Source: Neovahlkampfia damariscottae (taxonomy: Eukaryota > Heterolobosea > Selenaionea > Neovahlkampfiida > Neovahlkampfiidae). Taken from it: a stretch of DNA of 64,000 bases. The notes beneath the pieces are model-generated. The model worked only from the letters and a program-made list of their open reading frames with translations, ran no database searches and was not told the origin of the DNA. The translations under genes and the position numbers were made by a program. Shown here in pieces: positions 10,627-21,492 of this stretch (position 1 is its first letter; each line of letters starts with the position of its first letter). Where the stretch lies: positions 1 to 64,000 of the forward strand of contig JABLTG010000033.1 in NCBI GenBank assembly GCA_016618085.1. The letters are read 5' to 3'.

Positions 10627-13600
10627 ATGTTTGATTCTTTCAAAATAAAACTGGCCAAAAGAGTCTTTAAAACTCTTTTCAAAGATTTTTTAAAAGAACT
10701 AAATGAAAAACAAATCAATATTGAAAGCAATGGTTTCTCTGTTTCAGACGCCGAACTTGATCTTCAGGTAATTTTTTTCTTTTTTTTTTTTAAAAAAATC
10801 CGTAGGGTATAAATTCAAAATTCAAAGGTTCACCGTATAAATTTGCATCAGGAGGTATATCAGAACTTCATTTTTCGATTCCTTGGTTTAATTTATTTTC
10901 AAAAAATATAACCATAACTTTACGTGGTTTATCTGTAGATTTAGAACAACAAAGTGATACTAACTTCACAACAACATATTCAGGCGGTGATTCTTTAATG
11001 GAAAGTCAACTTTTTGAATCTATAACATTCAGTTCTAACAGTTCCTCTGTTGATTTAGGAATACCTGAAGAATATTTAACAAAAGATTTAGAACCAACTG
11101 AAGAAGAGGAATACCTTACAAAAATTATACAAGGACTAATGTATAGATTACAATTCCAACTTGAAAATTTATCAATTTCGATATCATTTCCTCAAAATAT
11201 CAAAAAAAATATTTTACTGATTCATTTTCCAACTTTGAAATATGAAAACTTGACCAACATACCAAAAGACTCAAATTTTCCAGATGTCTATAACTTTAAA
11301 ATCTATTGTTCAAAATTTTCAATTCAACTTTTTGAAATGGAAAAAAATCAACAAATCAGTTCTTTGCTTTATGAAAATAATGTCATTTTTGGTGACAACA
11401 AAAAAAATGAATTATCAGTAAAATTTATACCTGGGGATGTAGAATCTTTATTAATTATTGATTGGAACATGCCTTCTATTCATAGTATTTTTACACCAAC
11501 ACAAATCAATATTTTAAATGAAATTTTACAATCTTTAAATTATGCACCAGAATCTAATAAAGACCAAGAAAATGAAAAATTCAAACAAGATTCATTTTTA
11601 ACAGTTCCTTCTCCAATTGGATCTAAAAATTCCAATTTATTCAAGAGTATTGAAGTAGAAAAAACTAATTATGTAAATGTTGAATTCAACATTAAAATTG
11701 AAAATAATACATCATTCAATATATTATATGAAGATTATTCAACTAAAGATATTTGGACTGAATTCTATAGGCACTTGGAAAATGAGAAATATTCATTTCC
11801 AAAAATCAAAAAGAATAATCTTCGGATGATCACAGAAAATTTTAATTTACAATATTCAAATGTCAAAAATGATAACAAAATCGATTTATCCATACAAAAT
11901 TTATTTTTAGTTGATCAAAATGAAGATGAAACATCAACACAAAATTTATTAAAATTTGAAGATTCACAAAAAGAAGATTTACATTTATCTGTAAAAAACA
12001 ACGAATTTACTTGTAAACTATCACCTGTTTGTCTCTTATTAGATTTAAATTTAATTGAAAAATTAAGTTTTTTATTGAAATCTGAAGAAGAACATGACAT
12101 TTTTGATGATTCTCCATTGGAATCAGAAATTTTGACTTATGAAGAAGAATTAATGAAGTACATTGTTGACTTGGAAGATTTCAAAATATCAATAAAATAC
12201 CAACATAATGAACAGAATTATGATGTTCTAACTTTGAACTTGAAAAAATTTTCTTTCAATTTTAAAGTATCTTGGAGTCTTTTAATACAATCTTGTTTCA
12301 TAGAAATAGAAGAATCAAAAGATAAATTAATTAGTTATTCAAGAATTTTAGACATTCCAAATGAGATTGTTGTTAAATTAGACAATTCAGAAACTGAAAC
12401 GAAATTACTTGGAAATTTAAGTTCAAATGATTTATCAAAATCAATGATGATTAATCCAAATGGATTATCTGTATTTATGACAAAATCAAATGATGAACTT
12501 TTACTGAGATCAACAATATCCATCAAAACTGATATTTTAAGTGCTGAGTTTAATTTAGAAAAATATTGCAAAATTCAACTTCTTATCAATCAATTGATGA
12601 AAAGTCTCACCCCAAAGAGTAAATCACAACCTAAAAAATCAAAGAAAAATGAGAGAGAATATGAATTACAAGTGAATATTGATTTTGATTTGGTTGATTT
12701 AATTGTTGATCTCAAAGGAAAGAAATTCAATCCAAAAGTGAAATTCAACTTTGATGTGATTTCAATCATTTATTTATCATCAAAAGATAAACAGAAAATC
12801 AATGTTGAAACAAAAGAAATCTCGATAATGGAAGAAATCAATGGAATACCAAGAGACTTTCTTAGAATGAGTCCACAAAAAAAAAAAGGAGAAAAAGAAA
12901 CAGAAACTATTCCAGGACTTGCAATTGATATTAATCTATCAAAAGAGAAATCTATATCAAAAAGTGACATCAAAGTCACCATCAATTCATTCTTGGTTTA
13001 TTATTATCCAGAATTGAATTTAGAAGATAATTGGATAACATTGTTAACTGAATTATTCACTTTCGAAATTGACCCGAATGTACAAACATTAACAAATTTA
13101 GAATTAAATTTGAATGATACTATTATGATGTTACAAATCCCAGGACTTGAATATTGTGGTCTATTGTCTATCAAAATGATAAAATTTGAAACTGAAATGA
13201 ATTATCCAACTATCGAAACTGTATATAACATCTATTTAGAAGATTTAAATCTCTACTTACATAATGACTTTAAAGATAAAGATATCACTGAAGAAATTTC
13301 TGATATCAAAATTTTAGAAGTAGAATTAAAGAAAATTGGTTTCAAAAAATTTGCTTCTTTGAATACTCAAATAGATGAACTTAATTTTGAAATAATAATC
13401 AATGAAGATGTTTTAAAACCTAACATTTTTAAATTTTCAAATTCCATTATTCAAGTTGACATTCACAGAGATTCTATAAAAATCTTTGGAGATCTTGTTT
13501 ATTCATTACAAGAAAAACAAAAAGAAGTAATGCAAAAAGAAAAAGAAAGAATTTTGAAATCATTGAAGCAAGAAGACGAAGAGATTATCATTCAAACTGA

Positions 13601-14597
13601 TAAATCAAAACCAGTAGTCTATGAAGAAAAAATAGAATTTTTCAAAGATGGTTTGAAAATTATTGAAACCATTCAAACATCAGAAGAAAATTTGAGAATA
13701 AGAGATTCAAAATATCAACAAGAAAAATCAAAAGATTCACCTTTATTCAAAACTTATTTCTCTTCAGTGAATATTGTTAATTTAAAATTCATCATTGATT
13801 CAATTGAGATTGATTTGAAATTTCTTGAAGGAGAAGTATTTTCAGAATCTGTTTCAGATGATCATTATTATTTATTCAGTTTAGAAGATATTCATGTTGA
13901 CTATGAATTGAGTGACTATTCAACGGAAATTAAAATTAAAATTCAAAATTTCTTATTGGATCAATTTTTACATCAAAAGAAGCATGAAATTTTGAAGTTT
14001 TATTCACCAAAAAAATTATCTCCTTTTCCAAATATACTTGATTTGGAATTAACAATGATCAACAAAGAAAAGAAATTATCATCAAAATTAACTTTATTAC
14101 CTCTTCAATTAAGCATTGAACCAAATTTAATTCAATTTTTTCATAAATTTTCAAAAGGTGCTCTTGAGAAGCTGGAAGAAACGATTGAAACTAATTTAGA
14201 AGAATTAAATCAAAAAGAAGCAATAAAAGATGATGATGATTTCATCATTGAACATTTTACATCAGATGATATCAAATTAGTAATCAATTGGGTACCTGAT
14301 AATGTCAACTTCAAAAAAATATTCAAAGGAAAATGGATTGAACTTTTTAATTTAAGCTCTGTTTATGGAGTGAAGATTTCTTTAAAATCATTAAATTTAG
14401 TTGATATGAATGGATTTACTGAGTTATTTAAGAAAATGAAGTATCATTGGGTTTCAACAAGTTTAGTTGCAGGAACTACAACCAGTTTGTTATTTGGTTT
14501 TGGACCTATTTCTCAATTTTCTGGACTTGTTTCTTTGTTGATTTTTGAACCAATTACGAAAACAAAAAAATGGATCAAACTTGCTTTTGCTGAATAA
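10627..14597 (+). CDS. ATG2: ATG2-like autophagy lipid-transfer protein
   Basis: Exons 10627-10767 and 10806-14597 encode 1310 residues. The N-terminus has the chorein motif shared by VPS13 and ATG2 (MFDSFKIKLAKRVFKTLFKD, then LDLQGINSKF), followed by the ATG2-like GGISELHFSIPWFNLFSKNITI and the IIQGLMYRLQFQLENLSISI region. Most of the rest is weakly conserved beta-rich sequence, as expected for a hydrophobic lipid-transfer groove. Near the C-terminus VSTSLVAGTTTSLLFGFGPISQF resembles the ATG2 C-terminal domain. ATG2 bridges the ER and the growing autophagosome membrane. At 1310 residues it is shorter than yeast (about 1590) or human ATG2 (about 1940). A VPS13 relative is less likely because VPS13 proteins are usually over 3000 residues. 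Confidence 0.72.
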
Positions 14598-14627
14598 AAT
14601 TTACCTTTGAGAAATTGAAACAACAAT

Positions 14628-15029
14628 TTATTCTTGTTTTTTTAATTTTCTTAATTCTAATTCATAATCGATTTTTCTTTTTGCATGATGCAATTGCACA
14701 CCTTCATTAAAAAAATGGCAAGCGAATAAGAGATAATTTCTTGGTTGAACCATCCATGCAAATCTCATGAATAAAATACTATAAACGCATAAAGCAGTTG
14801 TCATAACACCACTAACTTTATCCGCAGGTCTGTTCCAGTCTTTAAAAAAAAATTAGCTGTTAAATTTCTCAAAAAAAAAATTACCAACAATGCCCTGGAA
14901 ATTTAGTCAATTTTTTTGTCTTACAGCCAAAGCTATACCCCAATTAGCCACAGGACCCCAAAAATGTGTTGTTTTTATTCCAATTGGTGATGTCCAGAGC
15001 TGAACTAACTTTTGTTTTACAAATTGCAT
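14628..15029 (-). CDS. MPC1: Mitochondrial pyruvate carrier subunit MPC1
   Basis: Three exons: 14925-15029, a 10-nt micro-exon at 14885-14894, and 14628-14839. Spliced, they give 108 residues, the usual MPC1 length. The diagnostic motif [17 protein letters not shown] is followed by [17 protein letters not shown] and [16 protein letters not shown], all closely MPC1-like; MPC2 would read differently around the HFW motif. MPC1 pairs with MPC2 to import pyruvate across the inner mitochondrial membrane. The micro-exon encodes GIV plus one base; without it the frame fails, so the splice model is well constrained. The gene implies a pyruvate-oxidising mitochondrion. Confidence 0.92.
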
Positions 15030-15080
15030 GAAAAAATGATTGGACAATAATAAACAGAAATCGGAAAATTTTTAAAAACT

Positions 15081-15536
15081 TTATTCCCATCTTTTTCTTT
15101 CCCAAGTTTCAATTGCTTTTAAAATTTTAGCATTAGAATCCAATTCAAAGGTCAAATGGCCATAATTTAAAAATTGGATTCCTTTGTTAATACCACCGAA
15201 AGCATAAGGAACTGTAGCCCAAACTGAACCATCTTTACCTTTGGTAAATAATGGTAAATCACCTCTTGGAGTGAATTTTGATATTTTTCTTGGAAACTCG
15301 GAATTAGTTGATTGACAAAATTTTTCCAAAGCTGTGAATCCAGAAACACCTGATGGCAGTGTTGGATGATAAAAAACTCCATTTGGATTGAAATGTCGAG
15401 TCCATGCAGAACAAGTTTTTTGATGATCAAAAAAATCATTAAAAAACCCTTTCATCGTTTTATTGTATTCAATGTCATTTTGGGCATTGATAAAACATAA
15501 AACTGAAAAAATAAATAAAATAGCAAGTTTGTTCAT
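15081..15536 (-). CDS. Secreted SnoaL/NTF2-like domain protein
   Basis: The chosen start, the ATG at 15536, gives a clean signal peptide (MNKLAILFIFSVLCFINAQ). An in-frame upstream ATG at 15590 would overlap the CCAATCA box at 15585-15591 and hide the signal. The mature part, about 130 residues, has the cone-shaped SnoaL/NTF2-like pattern: FFNDFFDHQKTCSAWTRHF, NGVFYHPTLPSGVSGFTAL and a closing strand before ETWERKRWE. Members of this fold include polyketide cyclases and ligand-binding proteins, so the fold does not give a substrate. Location is extracellular or lumenal. Confidence 0.7.
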   Translation of the reverse strand: MNKLAILFIFSVLCFINAQNDIEYNKTMKGFFNDFFDHQKTCSAWTRHFNPNGVFYHPTLPSGVSGFTALEKFCQSTNSEFPRKISKFTPRGDLPLFTKGKDGSVWATVPYAFGGINKGIQFLNYGHLTFELDSNAKILKAIETWERKRWE

Positions 15537-15700
15537 GTTCTCTTTGCAATTTTGCTTCCCTTCGGAGTTTGTATTGCTGACGTTATCCAATCAAATAAAT
15601 TAGAATCAGAGTTGAAAATAACCAATAACGAGAAAGGACAAATCTTTTTTATTTTTGAAACAAGAATTTTCACTTTGGCACTGTTCTTCGTTTTATGGTT

Positions 15701-16136
15701 TTATAATTTGAATTTTAAGTTTTCTGCTTGATCCAAAATTCTTTTCATTTCTTTTTGGTCTTTGTTCAAATTGAACCCATTTACGAAACCATTGATTTCA
15801 TCTAATGTGGTTACTAAGCCTGGTTGTAATATTTTTTTTTCTTTTTGCGATAATTTTGACCAGTTTTCTAAAGTCGAAATATTTTTTTCGTCTAAAGTTT
15901 TGAGAGTTTCATTGATCAAAGACTTATTTTCATAATTATCTTCTATGATATCTTTTAATTTGGATGTTTTATTCCATTTTTTAAACGCTAAAAAGTGATT
16001 TTGTAATTTTTGAATTTTTACGTTTATCTGAAGCAAATGGGTTGTCTAGTGCACCTAAGTAATTATGCTTGTAAAGAAATTTTGTTGTAAATATATTACG
16101 AGTTTGCGGAAATAAAATTTTCGTCGTTGGCTTCAT
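15701..16136 (-). CDS. Hypothetical protein, possibly mitochondrial
   Basis: Best model has three exons: 16100-16136, 16022-16054 and 15701-15987, separated by introns of 45 and 34 nt with GTAATA and GTAAAA donors. It encodes 118 residues starting MKPTTKILFPQTRALDNPF, a basic, Ser/Thr-bearing start that could be a mitochondrial presequence. The rest is helical and charged (FKKWNKTSKLKDIIEDN; LENWSKLSQKEKKILQPG). No family recognised. It is divergent from the next gene, with an inverted CCAAT (GACCAATGA, 16151-16159) between them. Confidence 0.55.
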
Positions 16137-16225
16137 TATTGTCAAATTATTGGACCAATGAAACCGCTCTTGTTCAATTCATCCAGCTAGGCTTCAATTG
16201 TTTCAAATTATTATTGTACCACAAA

Positions 16226-17086
16226 ATGTACTCAATATCTCAACCACGTTTATTTATTGATAACTCTTATTCCTCCAAGAAATTATCAGAAGAAAAAAAA
16301 GAATTCAAAGTTATGACTTACAATGTCTTTGGATTCAAACAACAACACAACAAAACAAAATCAAGTGTACAATTACTCTCAAAATTTCTTTCATCCTATG
16401 ATTTAGATTTTATAGCTGTGAATGTAAAAAAAAAAAAAAAAAATGAACACTCTCTGTAGGAAGTTTATCAATACGAAGATTGTGAATTAATAGATTTAGC
16501 AAAGGAATTAAATATGAATTACTGTTTTGGCAGAGCTGACAACAATTTTGGAAATGCCATCTTCAGCAAATACATAATAGATAAAGCAGACTTTCAATGG
16601 TTACGTGTTGATCCTTATGAAAGAAGATGTTCTATCATATTGAAATCATTTCATTTTAACTTAATTGGTATTCATTTAGATGTTGGTGATGAAGAAATTC
16701 GACTGGAACAATACAACATTCTTTTGAAAAAATTACAAACAGACAATGATTTGATAAATCATCCAAATATACTTTTAGGTGATTTTAATGCTTTAAAAAT
16801 AGAAGACTATTCTGAAGAAGAATGGTCCAAAATTGTTGAAATTCGAAAAGAAAACAAATGGGAATTACCAAGGAGTGATTTGATACATAAAGTAGAAGAA
16901 GATTTTCTTGATGTTTGGTCATCATTGACTGACCAAAAAATTACATCAACTTGTAGATTTGATACAAGAATTGATTATATTTTCTTTTCAAAAATGAATA
17001 TTTTTGAAATTGTTGAATTTGAAAAAATTGAAAATGAAACTTCGGATCATTACCCGATTTATATGAATTTTAGAATAAAAAATTGA
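16226..17086 (+). CDS. Endonuclease/exonuclease/phosphatase-family protein
   Basis: Exons 16226-16423 and 16460-17086, 274 residues. The EEP fold motifs appear in order: FKVMTYNVFGF with the Mg-binding Asn, LDFIAVNEVYQYE with the catalytic Glu split by the intron, GIHLDVG, LLGDFNAL (Asp/Asn pair), RIDYIFFS and SDHYPIYM (catalytic Asp-His). The family includes AP endonucleases, sphingomyelinases and inositol 5-phosphatases; the HLDVG and DFNAL pattern is closest to the generic nuclease/sphingomyelinase-like group. No signal peptide or membrane segment is clear. An intronic A17 run makes the junction distinct. Catalytic residues look intact, so activity is expected, but the substrate cannot be read. 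Confidence 0.82.
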
Positions 17087-17154
17087 GAATATATGTTCAA
17101 AATTGGCTACTTTTTTTTCTTAGCATCATCCAATCAAATCGATTTTGTTTTAAT

Positions 17155-17613
17155 ATGGATTTAGGTTCAGAAGAAGAGGAATCAAATTTAAGTATTGATC
17201 TACTGACTTTTTCAAGTGATGTAGCGAAATCAATATCACAATTGTACATAACTGAAAAAAATGAACTCAAAACAATTGACAATTTCCAACAAGAATTTGA
17301 GAAACAAAATTTACTTTTTTTAACAACAGAATTCTGGAATTCCAATAAATCAAAAATAAAAACGGAAATTGAAAAACTCAAAAAAAAGGAAGAAAATTAT
17401 ATTTTAATTATTGATTCTTTAAGAAGTGACTCACATGTTATTATTTTTAGACCTTTTAAGTTTGGAGGAATTTTTGAAAAGATTGTTGTCCGTTGGAAAG
17501 AAAATTATTGTTTACAAGAATTTGCTTCTTTAAGAGAAAAATATGATAAATATAAGTATACTTTCCCACCAAAACAACTTGAATCTCCGTTATTCATTGA
17601 AGAATATAAGTAA
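17155..17613 (+). CDS. Hypothetical protein with coiled coil
   Basis: The ATG at 17155 follows a CCAATCA box at 17130-17136, which argues for this start over the earlier open frame. The 152-residue product begins with an acidic segment (MDLGSEEEESNL), then helices predicted to coil (SKIKTEIEKLKKKEENYIL), then a block with FRPFKFGGIFEKIVVRWKEN and a C-terminal TFPPKQLESPLF. No known domain was recognised. It is 68 bp downstream of the EEP gene on the same strand. Confidence 0.55.
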   Translation: MDLGSEEEESNLSIDLLTFSSDVAKSISQLYITEKNELKTIDNFQQEFEKQNLLFLTTEFWNSNKSKIKTEIEKLKKKEENYILIIDSLRSDSHVIIFRPFKFGGIFEKIVVRWKENYCLQEFASLREKYDKYKYTFPPKQLESPLFIEEYK

Positions 17614-17672
17614 AAAGAAAAGTTAATTTTAATCTAAATTCTCTTGGAAGAGTATTGCTTATATTGTTTAAA

Positions 17673-18071
17673 ATGGAGATTGATATTCCTTTAGAAACAG
17701 AAAAACTATTACAAGATTTTCAATTCAATGAAAAAATCAAAAATATTGAACAAATTTCTGATATTTTATTTGTGTTAAAAAAAATTGTAATTTCTTTATT
17801 AACAATTTTCATTAATTATTTTTCACTTTAGGCTAAGAAGCCTTATCATCCAGCAAGTTTATTATTAATAATCATGTTATTTGGAAATGAAATTCAAATT
17901 GATTCATTTTTATCATTGGTCGAATATCATTTTGGAAAATCATTTTCAGATGAATTGAGTCTCATTATGATCATTATTCAATTCCTATTTCACATTTTTT
18001 CAGATGAAAATATTCAAATAATTCAATTTAGAGTCACAAAAATTTTGAGGAACATATTGGTATTGATTTAA
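17673..18071 (+). CDS. Hypothetical small protein
   Basis: Exons 17673-17786 and 17832-18071 give 117 residues. The N-terminal part is polar (MEIDIPLETEKLLQDF), the middle has KKPYHPASLLLIIMLFGNE, and the C-terminal part is largely hydrophobic helices (LIMIIIQFLFHIF). The intron has a GTAATT donor and a CACTTTAG acceptor and preserves frame. No family recognised. It converges with the RGS gene; stops are about 32 bp apart. Confidence 0.5.
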
Positions 18072-18103
18072 CACAAAAATTATAAAATTTTATTAAGTTA
18101 CGT

Positions 18104-19800
18104 CTATTCTTCAAGCATAGTTTGGTAGATTTCGCTCCATTTGAATCTTGTAAATGTATCATGAAGTACATTTGCTTCAATGTCGAATAGTAATCGATCA
18201 AAAATAGTAGATTCACATTCATTGGTCTCTAAGCATTCCCTTAAAGTTTTTTTTGCATGTAATAACAATGTTCTGGAAGTGTTGATTTCATATTCTGCAT
18301 CTGCTGTTAAATAAGTTTCATGGATGTATTCTGCTTTATCTAATCTTTCTTCGGTATCATCAATAGATTTAAAATCACGAACATCTTCCCAGAATTTGAT
18401 ATTTTCAACTGAATACTCTTTTTGTGTGAAGTGATAAAGATATGCTCTTCTAAAATCATTTTCTAAAATATCAAATAATTCAAGTGATTGTCTTGGATTT
18501 GAAATTCTTTTTGTTGTTTTTTTTTTTGACTTAAATGAAAGTAATTGAAAAGAATTTTTTCTGCTCTTTCTTAATTTCCATGGTGATATCTGTCGTGAAA
18601 GGAATGAATTATCATCTTCTTCAAATTTTTCAGTTGAAGGTTCTGAAAATGATGAAAACCTTTGAGCTTGTAAACTGAGTTTTTTAAAGCTAAAACTATC
18701 TCCAAGTGATGATTTTCTTTCTATTTTGTTTCCTGAAAATCTCATACTTGATGACCTTTCTTTTCCAAAATTGAACTGAAGAAAAGAACTCTTTCTTTTT
18801 GGAATAATGAGACCGTCTTCACTTTTCTTTCTGCAAAAAAAATCAGCTGTATCCATGCCTTGAAAAATATCTTTATCATCTTCATCCAAATCAATTAATT
18901 CTTCCGAAAATGTATCTGATTTTTTTGACTCGTACGACCTTGAAGTGATGCTTTTATTCATTGAAGGACTTGAAATTGGTGAAGAAGGACCAAAACCTGA
19001 AGTTAATTTTTGTGATTTTTGTGATTCTGTCTTCATTTGTTTCAATTTGAATTTTGGTGTTTTTAATGAATTTCCACTTGACGAACTATTTGCCACAAAG
19101 TTTGGTGACCATCCTTTCTTTTTGATATCTAATTCTTTATAAATTAATGAATAATTAAAAATGAAGTCTTTCTGTTTCGTTTTCAAATTATTTTTCAAAT
19201 ACTGTCCAAAATGCAATTGTTCCTTTATCTCTTCAATTCTATAATTTGTTAAAAAAAATTGAACACTTTACGGTAAATATTCATTGTATTTCATGGTCAG
19301 TTCAAGTTTATTGTTCTTCAAAAAAAAAATGTGAGTATCTCGTTGTGAACTTTCTGCTTCTGAAATGTAACGATTTGGAACATGAAATTTATCGAAAAAA
19401 ATAAGTTGGTGGTCGCAAACAAAAGTAACTTTGTCATTTAGGTTATATTTTACAAGAATGTTATGAACAACTGAGCTCCTCTCACTAAACACGAATACTA
19501 TCCGAACGTTATGGTCATCTAGTTCATCTAGCAATTGAAAGATTTCCTGTATAGCTTTGTTGTTTGTTGGATATATCAGTGGTTGAATAAAAACTTGATT
19601 TTTAAATGTTTTTTTTTTTTTTTACTTAGAAGCGTCAGATGTTTTTTGTTGATCTGTTCGACTGTTTTGTTGTCTGGCAATGTTTTTATGGCTGCCAAAC
19701 ACTTTTTATCAAACAAAAATTCAGTCTTCAGTGGTTTTTGTTTACAAAGCAAACTTTCCATTGGACCTACAGTTGACCAATCACGCGACAAGTCATCCAT
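18104..19800 (-). CDS. Thioredoxin-fold/RGS fusion protein
   Basis: Exons 19626-19800, 19272-19593 and 18104-19238 join in frame (introns 32 and 33 nt) to encode 543 residues. The N-terminal ~180 residues have a peroxiredoxin/thioredoxin-like outline: strand HLTLLIFIQPLIYP, helix AIQEIFQLLDEL, strand VRIVFVFSE, and a late strand DTHIFFLKNNKLELTMKY. The position where the active-site cysteines belong holds QPLIYP, so it is probably redox-dead. A Ser-rich basic linker follows (about residues 210-400). The last ~130 residues are an RGS domain (FRRAYLYHFTQKEYSVENIKFWEDV ... IFDRLLFDIEANVLHDTFTRF region), which accelerates GTP hydrolysis on G-alpha. The second exon alone ends at a stop, so the fusion depends on the 33-nt intron at 19239-19271, whose GT/AG sites and phases fit. 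Confidence 0.72.
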
Positions 19801-19895
19801 TTTAAGTAACAAATCTCCGTTTTTGAGATAAAAATTTGAAAAATTTATGATGTTTTAGAGACAACTGATCAGTTTTAAATCCATGACATTTTAGT

Positions 19896-19902
19896 CCAAT
19901 CA
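19896..19902 (+). promoter_or_regulatory. CCAATCA box between divergent genes
   Basis: It lies between the minus-strand start at 19800 and the plus-strand start at 19935 and may serve both. Confidence 0.45.
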
Positions 19903-19934
19903 GATACTGTTTTCGCTTCTTCCAAAATTGGAAA

Positions 19935-20273
19935 ATGGGAAACGATTTTTCTTCACCAGAAAATTTTCCTTCAAATGACTTTGAACTTGTAATAAGATTG
20001 TCAAAAGAGTTGGAGTACCTTCTTGAAACGCATTTTGATTCTCATGGAAAAGGTTTACATGAAAAAATTACAAATGCAAAGAATTTACCAATAAAACTTC
20101 AAAAAAAAATGAGATACGTTGCCACAGTTAGAAATAAATTAATTCATGATAGAGATTTCAATAAAATCGATAGAACTGCTTTTATCAAAATTTTTAAGGA
20201 AGCTAAATCTGAACTGGAAGAATTAAAAATTTTAAACGAAAAAGATTCAAGTTCTTATTGTAAACTAATGTAA
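19935..20273 (+). CDS. Small HEPN/DUF4145-like protein
   Basis: A 112-residue all-helical protein. The core reads LEYLLETHFDSHGKGLHEKI, then LPIKLQKKMRYVATVRNKLIHDRDF. The Rx4H motif (RNKLIH) and helical arrangement match the HEPN superfamily, many of whose members are RNA-cutting or RNA-binding modules; very similar small bacterial proteins exist as far as I recall. The N-terminus MGNDFSS fits an N-myristoylation signal, which would be a eukaryotic adaptation. No intron. Function is not known; HEPN ribonuclease activity is a possibility only. Confidence 0.65.
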   Translation: MGNDFSSPENFPSNDFELVIRLSKELEYLLETHFDSHGKGLHEKITNAKNLPIKLQKKMRYVATVRNKLIHDRDFNKIDRTAFIKIFKEAKSELEELKILNEKDSSSYCKLM

Positions 20274-20656
20274 TTGAAATCAAACAACATTTAATTCAAA
20301 CAAAAATCAAAAAACAAAATAAAATTTTTCTCAATCAGCTTGAATGAACACGTTGAAAAATCCAGAAAAATTAAATATGAAAGAACTATCAATTTCTTCA
20401 AATTGAATAACAAAAAAAGAAAAAATTCAGTCAATGTTGATGAACATCAAGAATAAAGTGATCATAAAGATCAAAGATTGTATAGATTAAATTTTTTTTA
20501 AATACGATCCAAGTACATGAGATGTCTTTGTTGTAGCAATGGAATAACAAAGATATTTGGGTAAACTGACCATCACAAAAAATCCAATATTTTGAAAGAA
20601 AAATTGTTCAAATATTAATCTCATTCGTCCATTTTTTTTATACCAATAAACTCACA
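20274..20656. other. Intergenic stretch
   Basis: No gene supported. An open stretch without ATG runs from about 20340 to 20456. A CCAATAA lies at 20643-20649 immediately before the next start. Confidence 0.45.
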
Positions 20657-21424
20657 ATGTTTGATTTGTTGTTAATAACATGTGTCAGTATTTTTTTGTT
20701 ATACATGGTTCCTCCGGAAGTGATGATATCAATACTACAGCAGTTTGATATTCAAATTCCAGGTGTACCTCAAAAAACATCAAACCAAAACCAACAACAA
20801 AAACAAAACGAAAATTTGCAAACCAAAACCAAAGCAACAGAACAAAAAAAAGAAAAAACTTTACCAAAAGAAAAGAAAGAAAAAAGTATTTTTGAAAAAA
20901 AACTTGAAGAAAAAAAACAAGTTGAACCTGTAAAAAAGAAAGAAGAATTGCCTCCAAAAATTCAAGAAAAGTTGAAAATCAATTTAGAAAAGAAACCTTC
21001 TGATAATCATATTGAACTTAGAATGACAAGTACACCAAGAAGAACTCAAAGTTTAATTTCCGAGATTTCCAGATCACCAAGACCTGTTTTCAAAGGACGT
21101 CACAAAAGAAAAGCATCCTCAGTTTCAGCAGAACTCGAAGATTTAAAAAAAGATGTTGATAGTGTAAAATTACCCGATAATCCTGATAAACTAGAACATA
21201 AGTTACAAATCGAATATTTTAAAAAGAGCATTGCAGAAGCAGAAAAAAATAATAAGAAGAATTATAATATGAATGATATTAAGAAATCCAGTGTTGTTGA
21301 AGAAGAAGTTGTTGTTCAAAGAGAACCTATAACCAGTACATCTTCAGATTCTGGTGGAGCAAGTGGTATAACAGCAAATGCTTTACTTGGAGCTCTTAAA
21401 AATTTAAGAAAAACACCAAAATAA
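20657..21424 (+). CDS. Membrane-anchored, largely disordered protein
   Basis: 255 residues, one exon. It begins with a hydrophobic helix (MFDLLLITCVSIFLLYMV), probably a membrane anchor, followed by Gln/Asn-rich and Lys/Glu-rich low-complexity sequence up to about residue 115. A serine- and basic-rich part follows with TSTPRRTQSLISEISRSPRP and KGRHKRKASSVS, typical kinase target sequence. A short coiled coil and an acidic patch lie before a C-terminal SGGASGITANALLGALKNL. No catalytic domain was seen. It may be an ER or vesicle tail-type adaptor, but this is inference. Confidence 0.55.
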   Translation: MFDLLLITCVSIFLLYMVPPEVMISILQQFDIQIPGVPQKTSNQNQQQKQNENLQTKTKATEQKKEKTLPKEKKEKSIFEKKLEEKKQVEPVKKKEELPPKIQEKLKINLEKKPSDNHIELRMTSTPRRTQSLISEISRSPRPVFKGRHKRKASSVSAELEDLKKDVDSVKLPDNPDKLEHKLQIEYFKKSIAEAEKNNKKNYNMNDIKKSSVVEEEVVVQREPITSTSSDSGGASGITANALLGALKNLRKTPK

Positions 21425-21492
21425 AACTTCGGTTTAATATTTTCCAGCAAACCAATCATTTTTGGTTGAAACAAAAAACAACAAAAAAAGGA

